This document shows positions 26,001 through 35,935 of a stretch of DNA of 64,000 nt, piece after piece. The DNA is from Tubulanus polymorphus. Taxonomy: Eukaryota > Nemertea > Palaeonemertea > Tubulaniformes > Tubulanidae. Numbering within the stretch: the first letter of the stretch is position 1; the number at the start of each line of letters is the position of its first letter. Both the position numbers and the translations under genes were made by a program. The stretch is from NCBI RefSeq assembly GCF_964204645.1, contig NC_134030.1, positions 17,737,110 to 17,801,109 on the forward strand, given 5' to 3'. Below the pieces are notes generated by a model. It saw only the letters and a list, made by a program, of their open reading frames with translations. It was not told where the DNA came from and did no database searches.

Positions 26001-26828
26001 CCTTTGGCATGGTCCCCTTTGGGCCAACAGAAAAAGTAAATCCATAGATTCAATCAAGATCACCCCTTACATTTGAAATATCGCGGTTTTTCAATATGAC
26101 CACCATCGTCATTACTGATGATGGCTGTTAGTCAACAGCCGAAACGTTGTGGTTTCAAAATAATAAATTCTATGTATATCTATGTAGCTCTACGATCCTG
26201 TGTAACCATCAGATTCTTGGTGAACATTACTGCACGAATATCACATTTTCAAGCCCAATTTTGCAACCACGTAACGTAGGCTTGTAAAACCATTGTCTTT
26301 ACCAACTAAATCACAGTCAAACTATCATATAAAATTGTTGTTATTCAATATACGTTGGTTGTTTTTAATGTGGCCGCCGCTGCTATTACTGAAAATCTAA
26401 TTTTTCTCGCATGCCCTTATTGCCAACTACTGTCTGTCACACCTGCTCTTCGTGCGACGTTTTGGTCCCTAATTTCGTTAATAATCATGTTTGCGGTCAA
26501 ATCAGCGAGTCAGACCTCCGAGCAATTATCTAACTTAGATTAGATAATTGCTCGTAGGAGTCAGACAGACTCTCCGCCATAGTTTGTAAATCTTCTGATT
26601 ATCTTTTGTCAGTAACATTATAGGGCCTGTGACAAATCTCTACGGCACTGACTCTGACGTCATCGGTTGAATTCGCAATTCCGATAGAAATATAATTACT
26701 AAGGCGAGTAACGGAGGCCGCAGTAACTTACTTATTTCATTCGTATTAGCTCCAGATGTTCCTGCGATGTATAAGTTTCCCAATAGTAAAACTGTGCAGA
26801 TTATTAAGAACAAACTTGTCTTCGTCAT
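19960..26828 (-). CDS. single-Ig transmembrane receptor with YxxM repeat tail
   Basis: Four exons (26828-26732, 22006-21689, 21413-21311, 20662-19960) have GT-AG borders and join in phases 1, 1 and 2 to 406 residues. Exon 1 encodes a signal peptide (MTKTSLFLIICTVLLLGNLY) before a GTAAGT donor. Exon 2 is a phase 1-1 Ig domain with Cys63, Trp72 and Cys106 and several N-x-T/S sites. Exon 3 is one membrane helix (about 143-170) preceded by a short stalk. Exon 4 is the cytoplasmic tail. The tail begins with three 16-residue repeats (DTSTQPQQLETGEGHV). It continues with diverged DTTPYMDM-type units: YIDM at 291, YMDM at 375, FMDM at 361 and HMAM at 277, plus YLQL at 332. YxxM is the known docking motif for the SH2 domains of PI3-kinase p85, so signalling through PI3K is my inference. 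Family unrecognised. Intron 1 (4.7 kb) is loaded with mobile and virus-like DNA. The exon 3 acceptor used here is ACATCAG; an earlier CAG at 21424 would shift the frame. Confidence 0.8.
21217..21310 (-). repeat. triplicated splice-donor sequence after membrane exon
   Basis: The donor that ends exon 3 (GTATGAACTCGACAT at 21310) is repeated at 21283 and 21246 on the minus strand, separated by C-rich spacers that include a run of 13 C. Use of the second donor would add 27 nt (nine residues starting YELD) in frame; the third would break the frame. This may allow alternative juxtamembrane segments. Confidence 0.6.
22457..22567 (-). other. possible optional 111-nt exon of the Ig receptor
   Basis: A TATATTTAG acceptor and a GAAG/GTAGAG donor enclose 111 nt that are open in phase 1-1, so inclusion would keep the receptor in frame and add 37 residues. 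The encoded peptide has no Ig features and is rich in basic and acidic residues. A second frame starts CETTANEVQISDITV but meets a stop before the donor. Support is only the splice logic. Confidence 0.25.
22797..23142. repeat. long imperfect foldback at left of AT-rich insert
   Basis: Two arms of about 160 bp face each other. The outer ends are AGGGGTTTAGTTGTTCTATA and its complement near 23128. Inner segments (CTCATAAAAAATGAAAAA, ACACTCGAATTTATT) also pair. A word AAAAGTGTGAGTAAAGTGTG in the right arm recurs at about 23429 and 23519, upstream of the first virus-like ORF, linking the foldback to the following insert. Confidence 0.75.
23583..24239 (+). pseudogene. virus-like ORF broken by one in-frame stop
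   Basis: One frame runs 219 codons from ATG 23583 to TAA 24237-24239 with a single internal TAA at 23766-23768 and no other break. The sequence is very AT-rich and Asn/Ile/Lys-rich, unlike host exons. The C-terminus has a Cys/His cluster (CYCGG then H-x5-H in KSKHYETIKHKN) that resembles small zinc-binding domains seen in large DNA viruses and Polinton-like elements. After the stop there is no ATG before the next conserved part, so the gene is probably dead. Function unknown; viral origin is inference from composition, the Cys/His pattern and neighbours. Confidence 0.5.
24299..24822. repeat. 24-bp minisatellite, ~22 copies
   Basis: Unit AATGATAAATTGTTTGACAG plus TTGA, with occasional TTAGACAG variants and one shortened copy. 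It lies between the two AT-rich ORFs. One frame reads MINCLTVE repeatedly, but the TAG variants break it. There are no unique spacers, so it is not CRISPR. Confidence 0.95.
24938..25156 (+). CDS. small virus-like membrane protein
   Basis: An intact 72-codon frame from ATG to TAA. The predicted protein has a short soluble N-terminus, one membrane helix (HYLVAGGLILAALFFYYG, about residues 14-31) and a lysine/asparagine-rich C-terminal part with a heptad-like KLSKKLKKLNENN segment. It is followed 20 nt later by a strong hairpin. It shares composition and orientation with the broken ORF upstream. Family unrecognised; small one-helix basic proteins of this type are common in double-stranded DNA viruses. 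Expression within a host intron is uncertain, and the host gene runs on the opposite strand. Confidence 0.5.
   Translation: MDGFIPTGKSDLKHYLVAGGLILAALFFYYGNISKDLINENIKLSKKLKKLNENNHRKNNNNKVNDLNDLED
25170..25310. terminator. strong AT-rich hairpin after small ORF, plus third arm copy
   Basis: The arms ATTTAAATCTTTTTGATTTC and GAAATCAAAAAGATTTAAAT pair almost perfectly around a short GAATA-type loop, and the pairing extends outward to TTATTGTTTTT / AAAAACAATAA. A third copy of the left arm lies at 25265-25307. Such hairpins directly after ORFs mark transcript ends in Mimivirus relatives (established for that group). Applying this here is inference. Confidence 0.6.
25330..26080. other. intronic flank; Tigger-like end candidate
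   Basis: The text ACAGTAATCTCCGCTAATCG at about 25791, followed by GCGGATAATTCGAGG, resembles ends of pogo/Tigger DNA transposons (CAGTA start). The matching opposite end is not seen. The open frame at 25765-26076 has no recognisable domain. Confidence 0.3.
26090..26180 (+). ncRNA. hammerhead-ribozyme-like motif of Penelope type
   Basis: CTGATGA (26115-26121) is followed by a perfect 7-bp stem II (GGCTGTT / AACAGCC, loop AGTC) and then GAAAC at 26141. This is the hammerhead catalytic core. Upstream ACCACCATCG can pair with downstream CGTTGTGGT (one mismatch, one bulge) to form stem III, leaving TC as the expected cleavage dinucleotide. Stem I would be extremely short (ATTA). An AATAATAAA tail follows. 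Penelope-like retroelements are known to carry hammerhead motifs, and a Penelope remnant lies 1.4 kb away. Confidence 0.65.
26513..26556. repeat. perfect short palindrome
   Basis: GAGCAATTATCTAA and its complement TTAGATAATTGCTC face each other with a CTTAGA-like centre, 180 bp downstream of the receptor's first exon on the coding strand. Confidence 0.8.
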
Positions 26829-27499
26829 CGTGATATCGAAAGGATTGATTCACATATAAAAGAATAATCGTTCTGGTTGAGGAAGTTTAACAGAGTACTT
26901 CGATGATGGATTGATAATGTTTAATATATCCGAGTGTTTAAGCAAACGGAGGAAGCGAAAAGTAAAAACGTTTGATGAAACAAAGTGTCGGACCCTTCTG
27001 AGCTGATCGTAGCATCCGATAGTTCCTTTCATGAAGTCATGAATGATATTGCCGCGATAAGGCCTGCAGTTATTATGATTTAAGTTAATTATTCTTTAAT
27101 TATTATTCAAACAATATTAAAAGTTAAGTTATTCAAAATACTCAATCTGTTTTAATAATTATTTGATTTGAATTAGTTATCATCTCAATTGATCTAGAAA
27201 TAATAAAGTTTTGAAATTTAAATTCAGAAAAAAATTTAGTTCGCTAAAACTACATGCTCTAAAATATTTCTGACGTTTATTGGAATTATTTATCAATTAT
27301 AAATTTCGATTAATAAATAATAATCGATTATCTATGAATTTTGAATTAAAATGGCTGTTAACTGTTAGTTGTTTTAGGTAGAAGAAAATAATTAACTTAT
27401 TAAATCAAACTAACTGCAGGCCTTGTAATATCGCAGAAATATCTTCGATTTAAATTAAAATCATTAATACTTTCACTCTTCATTTTATCCTCGTTGATA

Positions 27500-27853
27500 A
27501 CTGTGAAAAAAGCACAAAAAAAGATTAATTTCTATAAGACTTTACAAAATACATTACGTTATGTTGGGGAAACTGGTAGGAATATTAAAGAACATCAAAG
27601 AACATAAACGCGATGTATTCAATGGGGTTAAATTAGAAAGTGGGGTAGTTTCTCATTCTTTGGTTACCGGACACAATTTTGATTTTTCTGGAGCCAATAT
27701 TATCTTTCCCAACAGTAGTCGCACTAAACGACATATAGTTGAATCTGCTTTGATTACTACTCATTCCGATCGTTCTGTCAACCTCAATAATGGTTTCAGC
27801 CCCCATAATAAACTTCTTTCAAGTTATGTCAGTGCTCTAGTCCCCATAACGTA
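27500..27853 (+). pseudogene. Penelope-like element, GIY-YIG endonuclease remnant
   Basis: One frame reads LRYVGETGRNIKE (27546 onward), matching the second half of a GIY-YIG motif. After a one-base shift near 27590 another frame continues IKEHKRDV, SHSLVTGHNFDF, KRHIVESALI and NLNNGFSPHNKLL to a TAA. The order EHK, H-x-GH, (K/R)R-x2-E, N-x-N-x-G is the signature of the C-terminal endonuclease of Penelope-like retroelements. The reverse transcriptase is not present upstream, so this is a 5'-truncated, frameshifted copy. A hammerhead-like motif follows 70 bp later, as expected for these elements. Confidence 0.8.
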
Positions 27854-27904
27854 ATGTGCAGCGATTCGTGTCCTATTTCATGTATTAATACTGTGTGTTT
27901 ATTT

Positions 27905-27990
27905 GGCAAGCCATTTTAGACTGAAGAAGGTTGGTAGTAACCACCCGAAATATTTCTTATATGTTTTAAATAAACATTTATCATTTAATA
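27905..27990 (+). ncRNA. second, degenerate hammerhead-like motif
   Basis: CTGAAGA (27921) is followed by a stem of six pairs with one bulged T (GGTTGGT / ACCACC) and GAAA at 27947-27950. Stem III pairing is unclear. It ends in an A-rich AAATAAACATTTATC tail. Its position just after the Penelope endonuclease supports identity as the 3' region of that element. Confidence 0.45.
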
Positions 27991-29100
27991 CATTTATTGT
28001 GGGATTTTACTCGTAAGGATAATTCTACCACTTTAAAAGCGGAATTGTATTTACGGATTATTCTGAACAAAGAAGTGTAAGCTGACACTTCTATGTTTTA
28101 AAGTAAGCTAGTATTGAACGGTAATGATAACGAAAATATCTGTATTCCTCGCATGCCACAGTAGAATAGCGGGGCTGTGTTAAATTAGAATCGTTCAGTG
28201 CTGCCCCTATGAATAACGATAGCGGAATTTCTGTGAACTAAAATAACAGCGCATACTTACCGCCGGAATATGAAATAAATAATGCACAGTTAAGATTTAT
28301 GTGTGATTTGCGATAAAGTTTAAAAGTCGAAAATTCGAGTTAAGAATGTCGAAGATTCTACTTAGAAAAAAAAATCTTATGGCCGCAAAAATACTCTTCC
28401 AAAACATGTTGTCAGTAGTGGTTGCTATAATGCTGACCGTGAACTATATAATATTGTAAACGTGTCTGTATAAAATACGATCAGTTACAACTACTGCTTT
28501 ACACGGCAGTTAGACTGGTTGCCTGTCCCATTCAATATGGAATTGAAGATAGAGACCGGTAACCAGTCTACATGGCAGTTCGTCTCGGGATATTTTCTCT
28601 GATCCGGCGACATCAGGTTCGAACCCCACTTTTCTTTGTTATCCGCGCACTTTGAAGATGACAAGGTTCAGATCTGATTGGATGCGCTCGCATTCATCAT
28701 TTTATTTACGTATATCCTTTTCGAAGCAAATTCATCCACAGAAAAGTAAGATAGATAACATTTAGAATCATAATTAACTTATTTTATTGAAAGTATAGTC
28801 TACTGATACAAACACTATGTATATTGTCGATCTTGATGAAAGATCGATGGAATTGTCACTCAAAATACTACCTAAAGCAGTGGAGACAAACACGTTTCAT
28901 TCTTGTTGAATTCCAAAAAATAGCTCGTTTTGAAACTTCATTTTTCACAAAGATTACATCATAATTCGTTGCCGTGGCAACAACTGGCGGGAATTAACCT
29001 ACATAACTAATGTCAGGTTAATGGTAGTTACAGTCACTGAGAATTACCTAAACTTTTACTAAAATCGCTTTATATATTATCGATTTATTACATGCATTTA
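27991..29100. other. no gene; SINE-like fragment at 28540-28640
   Basis: GGTTCGAACCCC at about 28616 matches the Pol III B box, and TGGCAGTTCGTC lies 44 bp upstream, the distance expected for an A box, although its match is weak. No tRNA cloverleaf forms. A nearby inverted pair (AGACTGGTTGCC / GGTAACCAGTCT) at 28509-28580 is also present. Confidence 0.35.
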
Positions 29101-29109
29101 TCGGACCGC

Positions 29110-29700
29110 GCACATTTAAACCGCAGTTTATACGCCCAGCATGACAGCAATCAGGTCCCGAAGAAGTGAGGAAGGTGTGAAGTCCACTAATTTAGTATCC
29201 GTTGATTTAGTCAGCACTGATTGACAGCAATCAGGTCCTGAGGAAGAAGAGCTGGATCTGAAATAAAAACGTAATGATCGCAATTAGAACTTTTAATCTT
29301 TTTCGATACATGTAACACATTATTTTCTGGTCATCACCGATTTATTTCTGTACATTTTAATATCTGTTATATCCAGTATTAAACGTCTATCCGGTCGGGT
29401 TGGTTTCGTCAGTTCGTATTGGCAGCATCCAGATCCTGAAGAAAGAAGAGAAAATCTGAAAAAATTGCAAATATCACCATCAGAATGTGACTCGATACAA
29501 TGTACAATTTGATATGTTATATACAGCATTAAAACACAACAAATCTACTTACCACAAATCTACTTCTTTGGTGCACCATGGATTATTTAGAAATGGCCTC
29601 GAGTCAACACTCACGGTTTAGTCAGCCTCGCTGTATTGACAGCAATCAGGTCCTGATGATGAGAAAGGTGAGGATTGACTGATCTGAAAAAGAAACGTAA
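29110..29700 (-). repeat. four exon-like repeats, tail-exon cluster candidate
   Basis: On the minus strand the block TCAGGACCTGATTGCTGTCA (with variants) occurs at about 29660, 29440, 29245 and 29150. It is preceded by pyrimidine-rich tracts ending in TTTTTCAG or CTTCAG, and in the first case followed by a GTGAGT donor. Different frames give short CC-Q-Y peptides. It could be duplicated small exons of a gene upstream on the minus strand, or a degenerate 200-bp repeat. Confidence 0.3.
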
Positions 29701-30271
29701 GTATTAATACTGCATCGTTTAGTACTGAACTGGTTCAAGTCAAATCGATAAATTGCTTGCTTTCAAAACAGAGGGGAAAATATGTTTAGCAGAAGACGAT
29801 CTGTAACATGTGCATGTAGTAGAAATTAAAACCTAGAAGAGAGGTTATTACTAACACATGTAGTAGAAATTAAAACCGGAATAACTCACCTTTATCAAGG
29901 TACATCTTGCATGTAGTTGATCTTACTTATTCAAAAGAGGTAAGTATAAATATTTTGTCTGATTTTGCAGAAGATGAACAAACACCTCTAGATGTGAAGA
30001 CATACATACCGGTGGTAAAACAGATCTATGGTACAATCTACACCCAGTCCTGGCGGTGTGGTTGTCTCCACAATTATTTGCGTCGCTCTACAATCCTAGT
30101 GCAACCAACACTGCGCAGTAACCTCAGATACTAAGGTTCTTGGCGAATGGTACAGCGCCACGAAAAACACTAATGGTCGAAGTGTCGCATTTCATTGGGA
30201 TCAGTAAACTTACATTACTTAACTGTTATAATGCATCTTCGCTCTATAAACAACACTGCAATCAATCCAAG

Positions 30272-30441
30272 CTCTCTCGCTCTCTCGCTCTCTCCCTCTC
30301 TCCCTCTCTCCCTCTCTCCCTCCCTCCATCCCTCCCTCTCCCTCCCTCTCCCTCCCTCCCTCCCTCTCCCTCCCTCTCTCCCTCTCTCCCTCCCTCCCTC
30401 CCTCTCTCCCTCCCTCCCTCCCTCCTCCCTCCCTCCCTGCA
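30272..30441. repeat. CT-rich (CCCT/CTCT)n tract
   Basis: An almost pure pyrimidine tract of about 170 bp with changing CTCT, CCCT and CCTCC registers. Long Ser/Pro/Leu or Gly/Arg/Glu frames across it are compositional artefacts. Confidence 0.95.
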
Positions 30442-30589
30442 TCAATACAGTTATAGATAGTAAGATTCAGTTAAGAGAAGTTTAAGTATATCCCCCTAAG
30501 ACCTACCACTGATAATTTTGCAAAAAGCAATTTCAATTAGATTTATTTTTCTCGCCATAATTACAAACTATATTTCATCTACGGTACAA

Positions 30590-30895
30590 TAATTCAGTAA
30601 CACTGTATTTCAGCTATACTATAATTCAGTTACACTGTATTTCATCTACACTAATACAGTTACAATGTATTTCAGCTACACTAATGCAGTTTCACTGTAT
30701 TTCAGCTATACTATAATTCAGTTACACTGTATTTCATCTACACTAATACAGTTACAATGTATTTCAGCTACACTAATGCAGTTACAATGTATTTCAGCTA
30801 CACTAATGCAGTTTCACTGTATTTCAGCTATACTAATACAGTTACAATGTATTTCAGCTACACTATAATTCAGTTACATTTTATATTTCAGTAGT
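30590..30895. repeat. ~30-bp minisatellite
   Basis: About ten units of CAGTTACAATGTATTTCAGC plus TACACTAATG, with variants TATAATT and TTTCACTG. Confidence 0.9.
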
Positions 30896-30999
30896 CAGCT
30901 TAGCGCATTTCAGTCATACAAAAAAAATCTGAACCTCCACAGACTGAAGGACCAGCGTAAAAATAGATTAGACGCGGAAAACGAGAAATGTGTAATTCT

Positions 31000-31725
31000 T
31001 TTCTTTTTTACAAGTGATGAAAGCAGAAAATATCTTTTAAGATTAATAGTGCAGAAATAAAACATTCAATTAAATAACAAAAATTACAATGGTTTTATTC
31101 AAAAACATATTCATCTCCTTTCGATGAATTTCTTTTTCTTTTCGTATAAAATCTCACTTGATTCAACCATATAAAAATTAGTATACAGCATCAATCAGTA
31201 ATTGGGGTGGGAGGTGTGGTTGGTGTGGGAGGTGTGGTGCGAGGGAGAAATGATAGTACACCAAACTATCACCGTCAGTCAATATACAGAAATTGCATAC
31301 ACAATCTTAATATTAGATTACGAATTATTTTCGAATATTTCCCATTTTTTAAGTTATCAAGTTGAGAATTTTCTGATATTGATTTAATCAATATCAACGT
31401 TGTATGCTGCATCCAATCGCTATCAAGTTTGAAACGTCTGGCAAGGGAGGGGTGATATGGACTTTATGTGGACAGGGAGAGGGGGTCGAATTTTCCATAT
31501 TTTGTCTTTTATGAAAGAAATGCGTAAAATTACAGTATCGAATGAACTGTTAAACTTGATGTTAATCAAACTGATATAATTATTATGATTGGGCAGTTGT
31601 ATTATGTAGTTTCACGACCGGTTCAATTTCTGGCTCAGTGTGTCATGTATTTGAGAAATACAGTGTGATATCAGAAGTGCTCCGATCCCTTTCCTTCTGT
31701 TCCGTTGCGTTCTGTTCCATTCTGT
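31000..31725. other. no gene; G-rich patch
   Basis: A short G-rich stretch (GGTGGGAGGTGTGG repeated) lies at 31205-31243. This is the downstream flank of the NLR pseudogene. Confidence 0.5.
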
Positions 31726-34405
31726 TTAATGTACTCTCATTCTTTTCTCGAGTTTCTTATCTTTTGATTTGATGTAATCTTTTATCGCAGCGCGCTCGCT
31801 GGATACGCCACTGATACCCAGCTCAGAAAGGTGCGGAAGATTTTCGATTAATTCGACGAATAAACTGGCATCGTTCTGTGTATGAAAGCTCGCGTTGAAA
31901 AGGCGGAACTCTAACCTACGAATCGATGAGACGTGTTTAAGTTGTCGTAAGATAGCATAATGCTGTTCCTTGCTACTAAGATAGCTGTAAATGGTGATTT
32001 TTCGCAGCTGATTTACCGCGTCTGTTGATAGATACCGAACAAATGCATGGACATCATCTTCTTAATGCAAATCTATTGATAATAATGTCAGCCGCGGCGG
32101 ATGAGCTAGAATGCGGTTCATTTGTGAACTAGATCCTTCAGTGACAAGGCGCTTTAGTTTCGGCATTGAACCGACGCTATCGCAGATTTCTGACGATTGA
32201 TCTGTCGTTAGTTTGTTCAGTTCGAGCCGAATTGTTTCGATATCTGAACTTTTTGAGGCGCTATTAAAATTTTTCAGTTCTTCGCTTGTCAAATTTTCAT
32301 TGAATGATCCGTAGAGTTCTAAGATTTTCAAGTACAGAATCAAGTTTGTCAGCTCTCTGTATATATTTGTACCTTTACTAGGCGGTACGCGGAGATATAG
32401 ATGCTTCAGGAATGGATAGGATTTCTGAATGTTGTCTAAAAGTTTCGCACTAACCGCTGTATCGATAAATTGAATTTCTTCTTTGTTTTGCGTTGATGAA
32501 TCACGACTGATCAACTGATCTTCGGATGTGATCACTCGACTCGTTTCAATCCATTCAGACTTGCGTTTCTTTTAACATACACCAATGTGGTGTTTATCTA
32601 TACCCACAAACCAGTTCATACTGTCGCTCTCCTGACACAAAGTCAAGTACTGATTATATTTGTCCGTTGACGGTGAACTATACTGAGCCCGGATTACCAT
32701 ACCCTGAAGACTGGTGTTACTCGCTATGGCGGTTTCTAATGCGTAGAATTCGTCATGTTTGGAAATATTCGTTATGCAAACTACCTCGATCGGGCATTGT
32801 TTGTGTTCGAGTTTTTTTGCGAGTACATGTAGTACGTTTATATGCACGTCGCTACTTATTCGTACAATCAACATTTTTCTTATGTAGTGAACTATTTCAC
32901 TAATGGCGTCATACAGACAGTCGGCTTCATTCATGTAGATTGACAACTGATCAGATAACCAATAGCTTTCAGATTTGAGTTCGATGTAGCGTTCGTAATA
33001 GGGAAGGGCCGCCATCTGGAAACTTTTTTTATCGTTGAATATATCCTCGAAACCTTCCTCATCTATTGTGACTGCTTTTAAATTTTCATCTATCACAGTC
33101 TTGAAAAGTTCACCGAGGCCGCGGTTATTCTTGTAACGATGCAGCAGCCTTGCCATGAATATCGGGTAAAATTCACCATATTTCACAAGTTCGTCCGGTA
33201 GTCCATCAAACGCGCATTTGTTCCAAGGTATTTCACCACTGTTGTTGAATTGCACGACCGAGTGGACCGCCGCCAGAAATTCTTGCACAGATTTGTGTAT
33301 GAATTGAACCTGGATGGAGCTGTCTGATTTCCGTCGCGGCGACACATCTTTGCACGTCAAAGCCGTCATCTTCAATACGTCGGGTTTGAAACGATTTTCG
33401 GTGAAGCTGGTTTCATGCCTGATGAGCGTCTCATAAGCAACTTTACACCTTTCTTGAAATGCTTTCGAATTTTCGAAGTCATCGAAAAAATATTCCGACG
33501 ACAAGTCGAAACCCTTGCGTTTACTGGTCAGAAAACATGTCAAATCGATGTAGATATCGGCGAGTTTAGGAGGTATCGAAATTATGTCCTCGTCCTATTT
33601 CATATACACAAAACGAAACATATTAAGTATCAGTGGGTTGTAGAAGCTACTTCTAAATAAAGGCGGCGCTGCGTTTTTGAGCTTGATGAATACCTCATTT
33701 GCATCACTTGCATCGCACTTGGGGGTTGTTCTCTTTATGAGATCGATGACTTCTTCATGTTTGAAACCGGATATCGATACGACAGTGAATTTTGGATCGT
33801 TGACGATATCGGTGTCGCCGGACTCACGTGTTGTTATGACGATATGCGCTTTCTGTATTTCATAGGTCACGCGTATGATGTCTTTCTTCACTTCATCGTT
33901 TTTCAACTCGTCGAAGCCGTCTAGCAAGAATATCGCCTTTTCTGCATTTCCTCTACGAATTCTGTAATACCACCAAATGGCATATTCTTTTTGATTTCTC
34001 GATTCAAAAAATGTTTGTAAATGTACGTAAAAATACATGCGTTATCAGCGGGCAGAGCATTTAACGGTATATGGAATAACACAGGGAACTTCTTGAGAAA
34101 CGGTGACCGCTCCCATGACAACACTTGATTTATTATCTGCGTTGTTTTACCAATACCGGGTCGAACTACGAGGCACACATGCTTCTGGTCATGAGAGAAA
34201 AGCTTCTCGAAATCACCGGGTAAAATCAATGATTGTTCCTCACTTTCTTCATTCCTCTGTTTTCGGAGTCGAATTTTCGCGTGTTCTTTGGTGAAGATAT
34301 CGTTGAAATTGTTGAATTTATCGCTCCACCAAATCTCTTTGTAATATTCAACATCGATCATTCGTTTATACGTTTCTTTCAGACATTTCTGAATTTTAGC
34401 AACAT
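31726..34405 (-). pseudogene. NACHT-LRR (NLR-like) gene, inactivated
   Basis: A TTTTTACAG acceptor opens a 2.7-kb phase-1 exon at 34405. Domain order: helical linker; Walker A (RPGIGKTTQ); frame change; Walker B with the NACHT-type DGFDE signature (AIFLLDGFDEL); sensor-like HIVITTRE; a SISGF helical segment; NPLILNMFRFVYM; winged-helix-like region; then leucine-rich repeats (LKHLYLRV, LKILELYG, LKRLVTEG, LTLLSIDL, IRRLEFRL, LSELGIS) to a TAA at 31726-31728. NACHT NLRs are cytosolic sensors that oligomerise on nucleotide binding. Here an A-run near 33938-33941 lacks one base. In-frame stops interrupt an otherwise continuous frame at 33595-33597 (TAG), 32572-32574 (TAA) and 32062-32064 (TAA). 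No effector-domain exon (Death, CARD) is visible upstream; the flank is repeat DNA. I call it a recent pseudogene. Confidence 0.88.
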
Positions 34406-34779
34406 CTGTAAAAAATAAAAACAGTTTCAGATTTTTGGGGAGATTTCTATTGTGGCTGATTTGGGCCACAAAAATTCAAATCGATTAAGAAAAACAAAAT
34501 GCTAAAACAAAATATATATTTCAGCGCGTTCTAAAAACTCAAACTAAAAATCTTATTTTAGCACTCACTGAAAAGACTTATATGTCCTGGAATCAACTAG
34601 TTGATTTAAGCAAGTCAATTTTTAAATCATTTTTTCTGACAAAAAACACATTTTTGTCCGGAACAAGGCCCTCAAATTCTGAATTGCTCTTTTCGTTTTT
34701 CATCAGCCGAGTGAAAGTTCCAGTTATGCGTGAAATACGACGCCTAATTTAGGTAATACAATTTTTTTCTTATGATGAT

Positions 34780-35935
34780 GGGTCCTAAGGGAATAAAACA
34801 ATGTCCGAAAGATCAAGGATATCGATCGAAGGACCTTCAAAATTTCCCTTATAAACAGCAGAAAATTATGTTTTGTGCTTTTTGGTGGAGGGTGAAAACT
34901 TAAAACCCAATGACCTTTAAACTCACTACAATCAAAGAAGATGTCGTAAACTACAATTTTGTAATTGATTATGGTAACAAAATATGCCGAGGTACTGATA
35001 TGATAAGGAAATACTAAGTTATTCTAATATTCAATGCCCCCTGGTGACCATTCAGAATAACTAATGACCTTGAAACTCATCACAATTATTGACAATGTCT
35101 TATGCTACAACTTTGCAATTGATTGTGGTAACAAAATATGCATAGGTACAAATTTGATATCGAAATACTAAGTTAATATATCATTCAACACCTCATGGTG
35201 GCCATGTACAAACACCAATGACCTTGAAACTTACGACAATGATAGAACATATTATGAGCTACAACTTTGCAATTGATTGTGGTAACAAAATATGCTTACA
35301 TATCAATATAATGCGGAAAAACCTTTTTCCACCTACGAATGAGTACTGGTGACACCAAGATGGCCGCCAATTGCGTGATAATTGGCTAATTAAAAATAAC
35401 TGTCTCAGCTATTAAAGATCCCTGTCCATAGAATCGCCACCACAATATTCAATGAAAAATGGCAAACCAGTAAGTAGGGAGCTACAGGACTCAGAATTCT
35501 GGCCAAAATTGACATTTTTGGGCACAAAAAAGGTCATAGGACGGCCATCTTGAGTCCGATCGACCCAATTTTTCTTATGCTGATGAACCCTTGGAAGATA
35601 CAAATACATACAAAAGATCATTGTAATTGATCAAAGCGTCTTCAAAATTTCCCTCGAAAACTTGAAAAATGAGTAAAAAATGCTGATTTTGGCGAACAAC
35701 AATGGCTGCCAGTCGCCCATCTTGATTCTGACAGGGCAAGTTTTTGGGCTGAAGATGTGTCTAGGGTAGATACATATGTAAACCAAATATCAAGATATAA
35801 CATCGAAGCGTCTTAAAAACTTCCCAAAATAACTGGATTCCGTCTACAGACGAACGGACCTACGTGCGGATGAGGGACGATAACTGAACGCAATAGCCCA
35901 CTGGGGTCCCAAGTGGGCTAAAAATATTGACTTGT
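34780..35935 (+). repeat. repeat R1 copy with CTCF-like units
   Basis: Same module order as in the 13-18 kb array. Two units of about 160 bp (GCCCCCTGGTGACC at about 35036; a weaker one at about 35190) are followed by ACACCAAGATGGCCGCCAAT, then CTAGGGTAGATACATATG, then CCGTCTACAGACGAACGG and a terminal hairpin at about 35895. It lies about 0.4 kb upstream of the NLR exon and may have replaced its first exons. Confidence 0.8.

Noticed and set aside
30140-30485. Ser/Pro/Leu-rich and Arg/Glu/Gly-rich frames
   Set aside because: They are translations of the CT-rich tract and are open on both strands.
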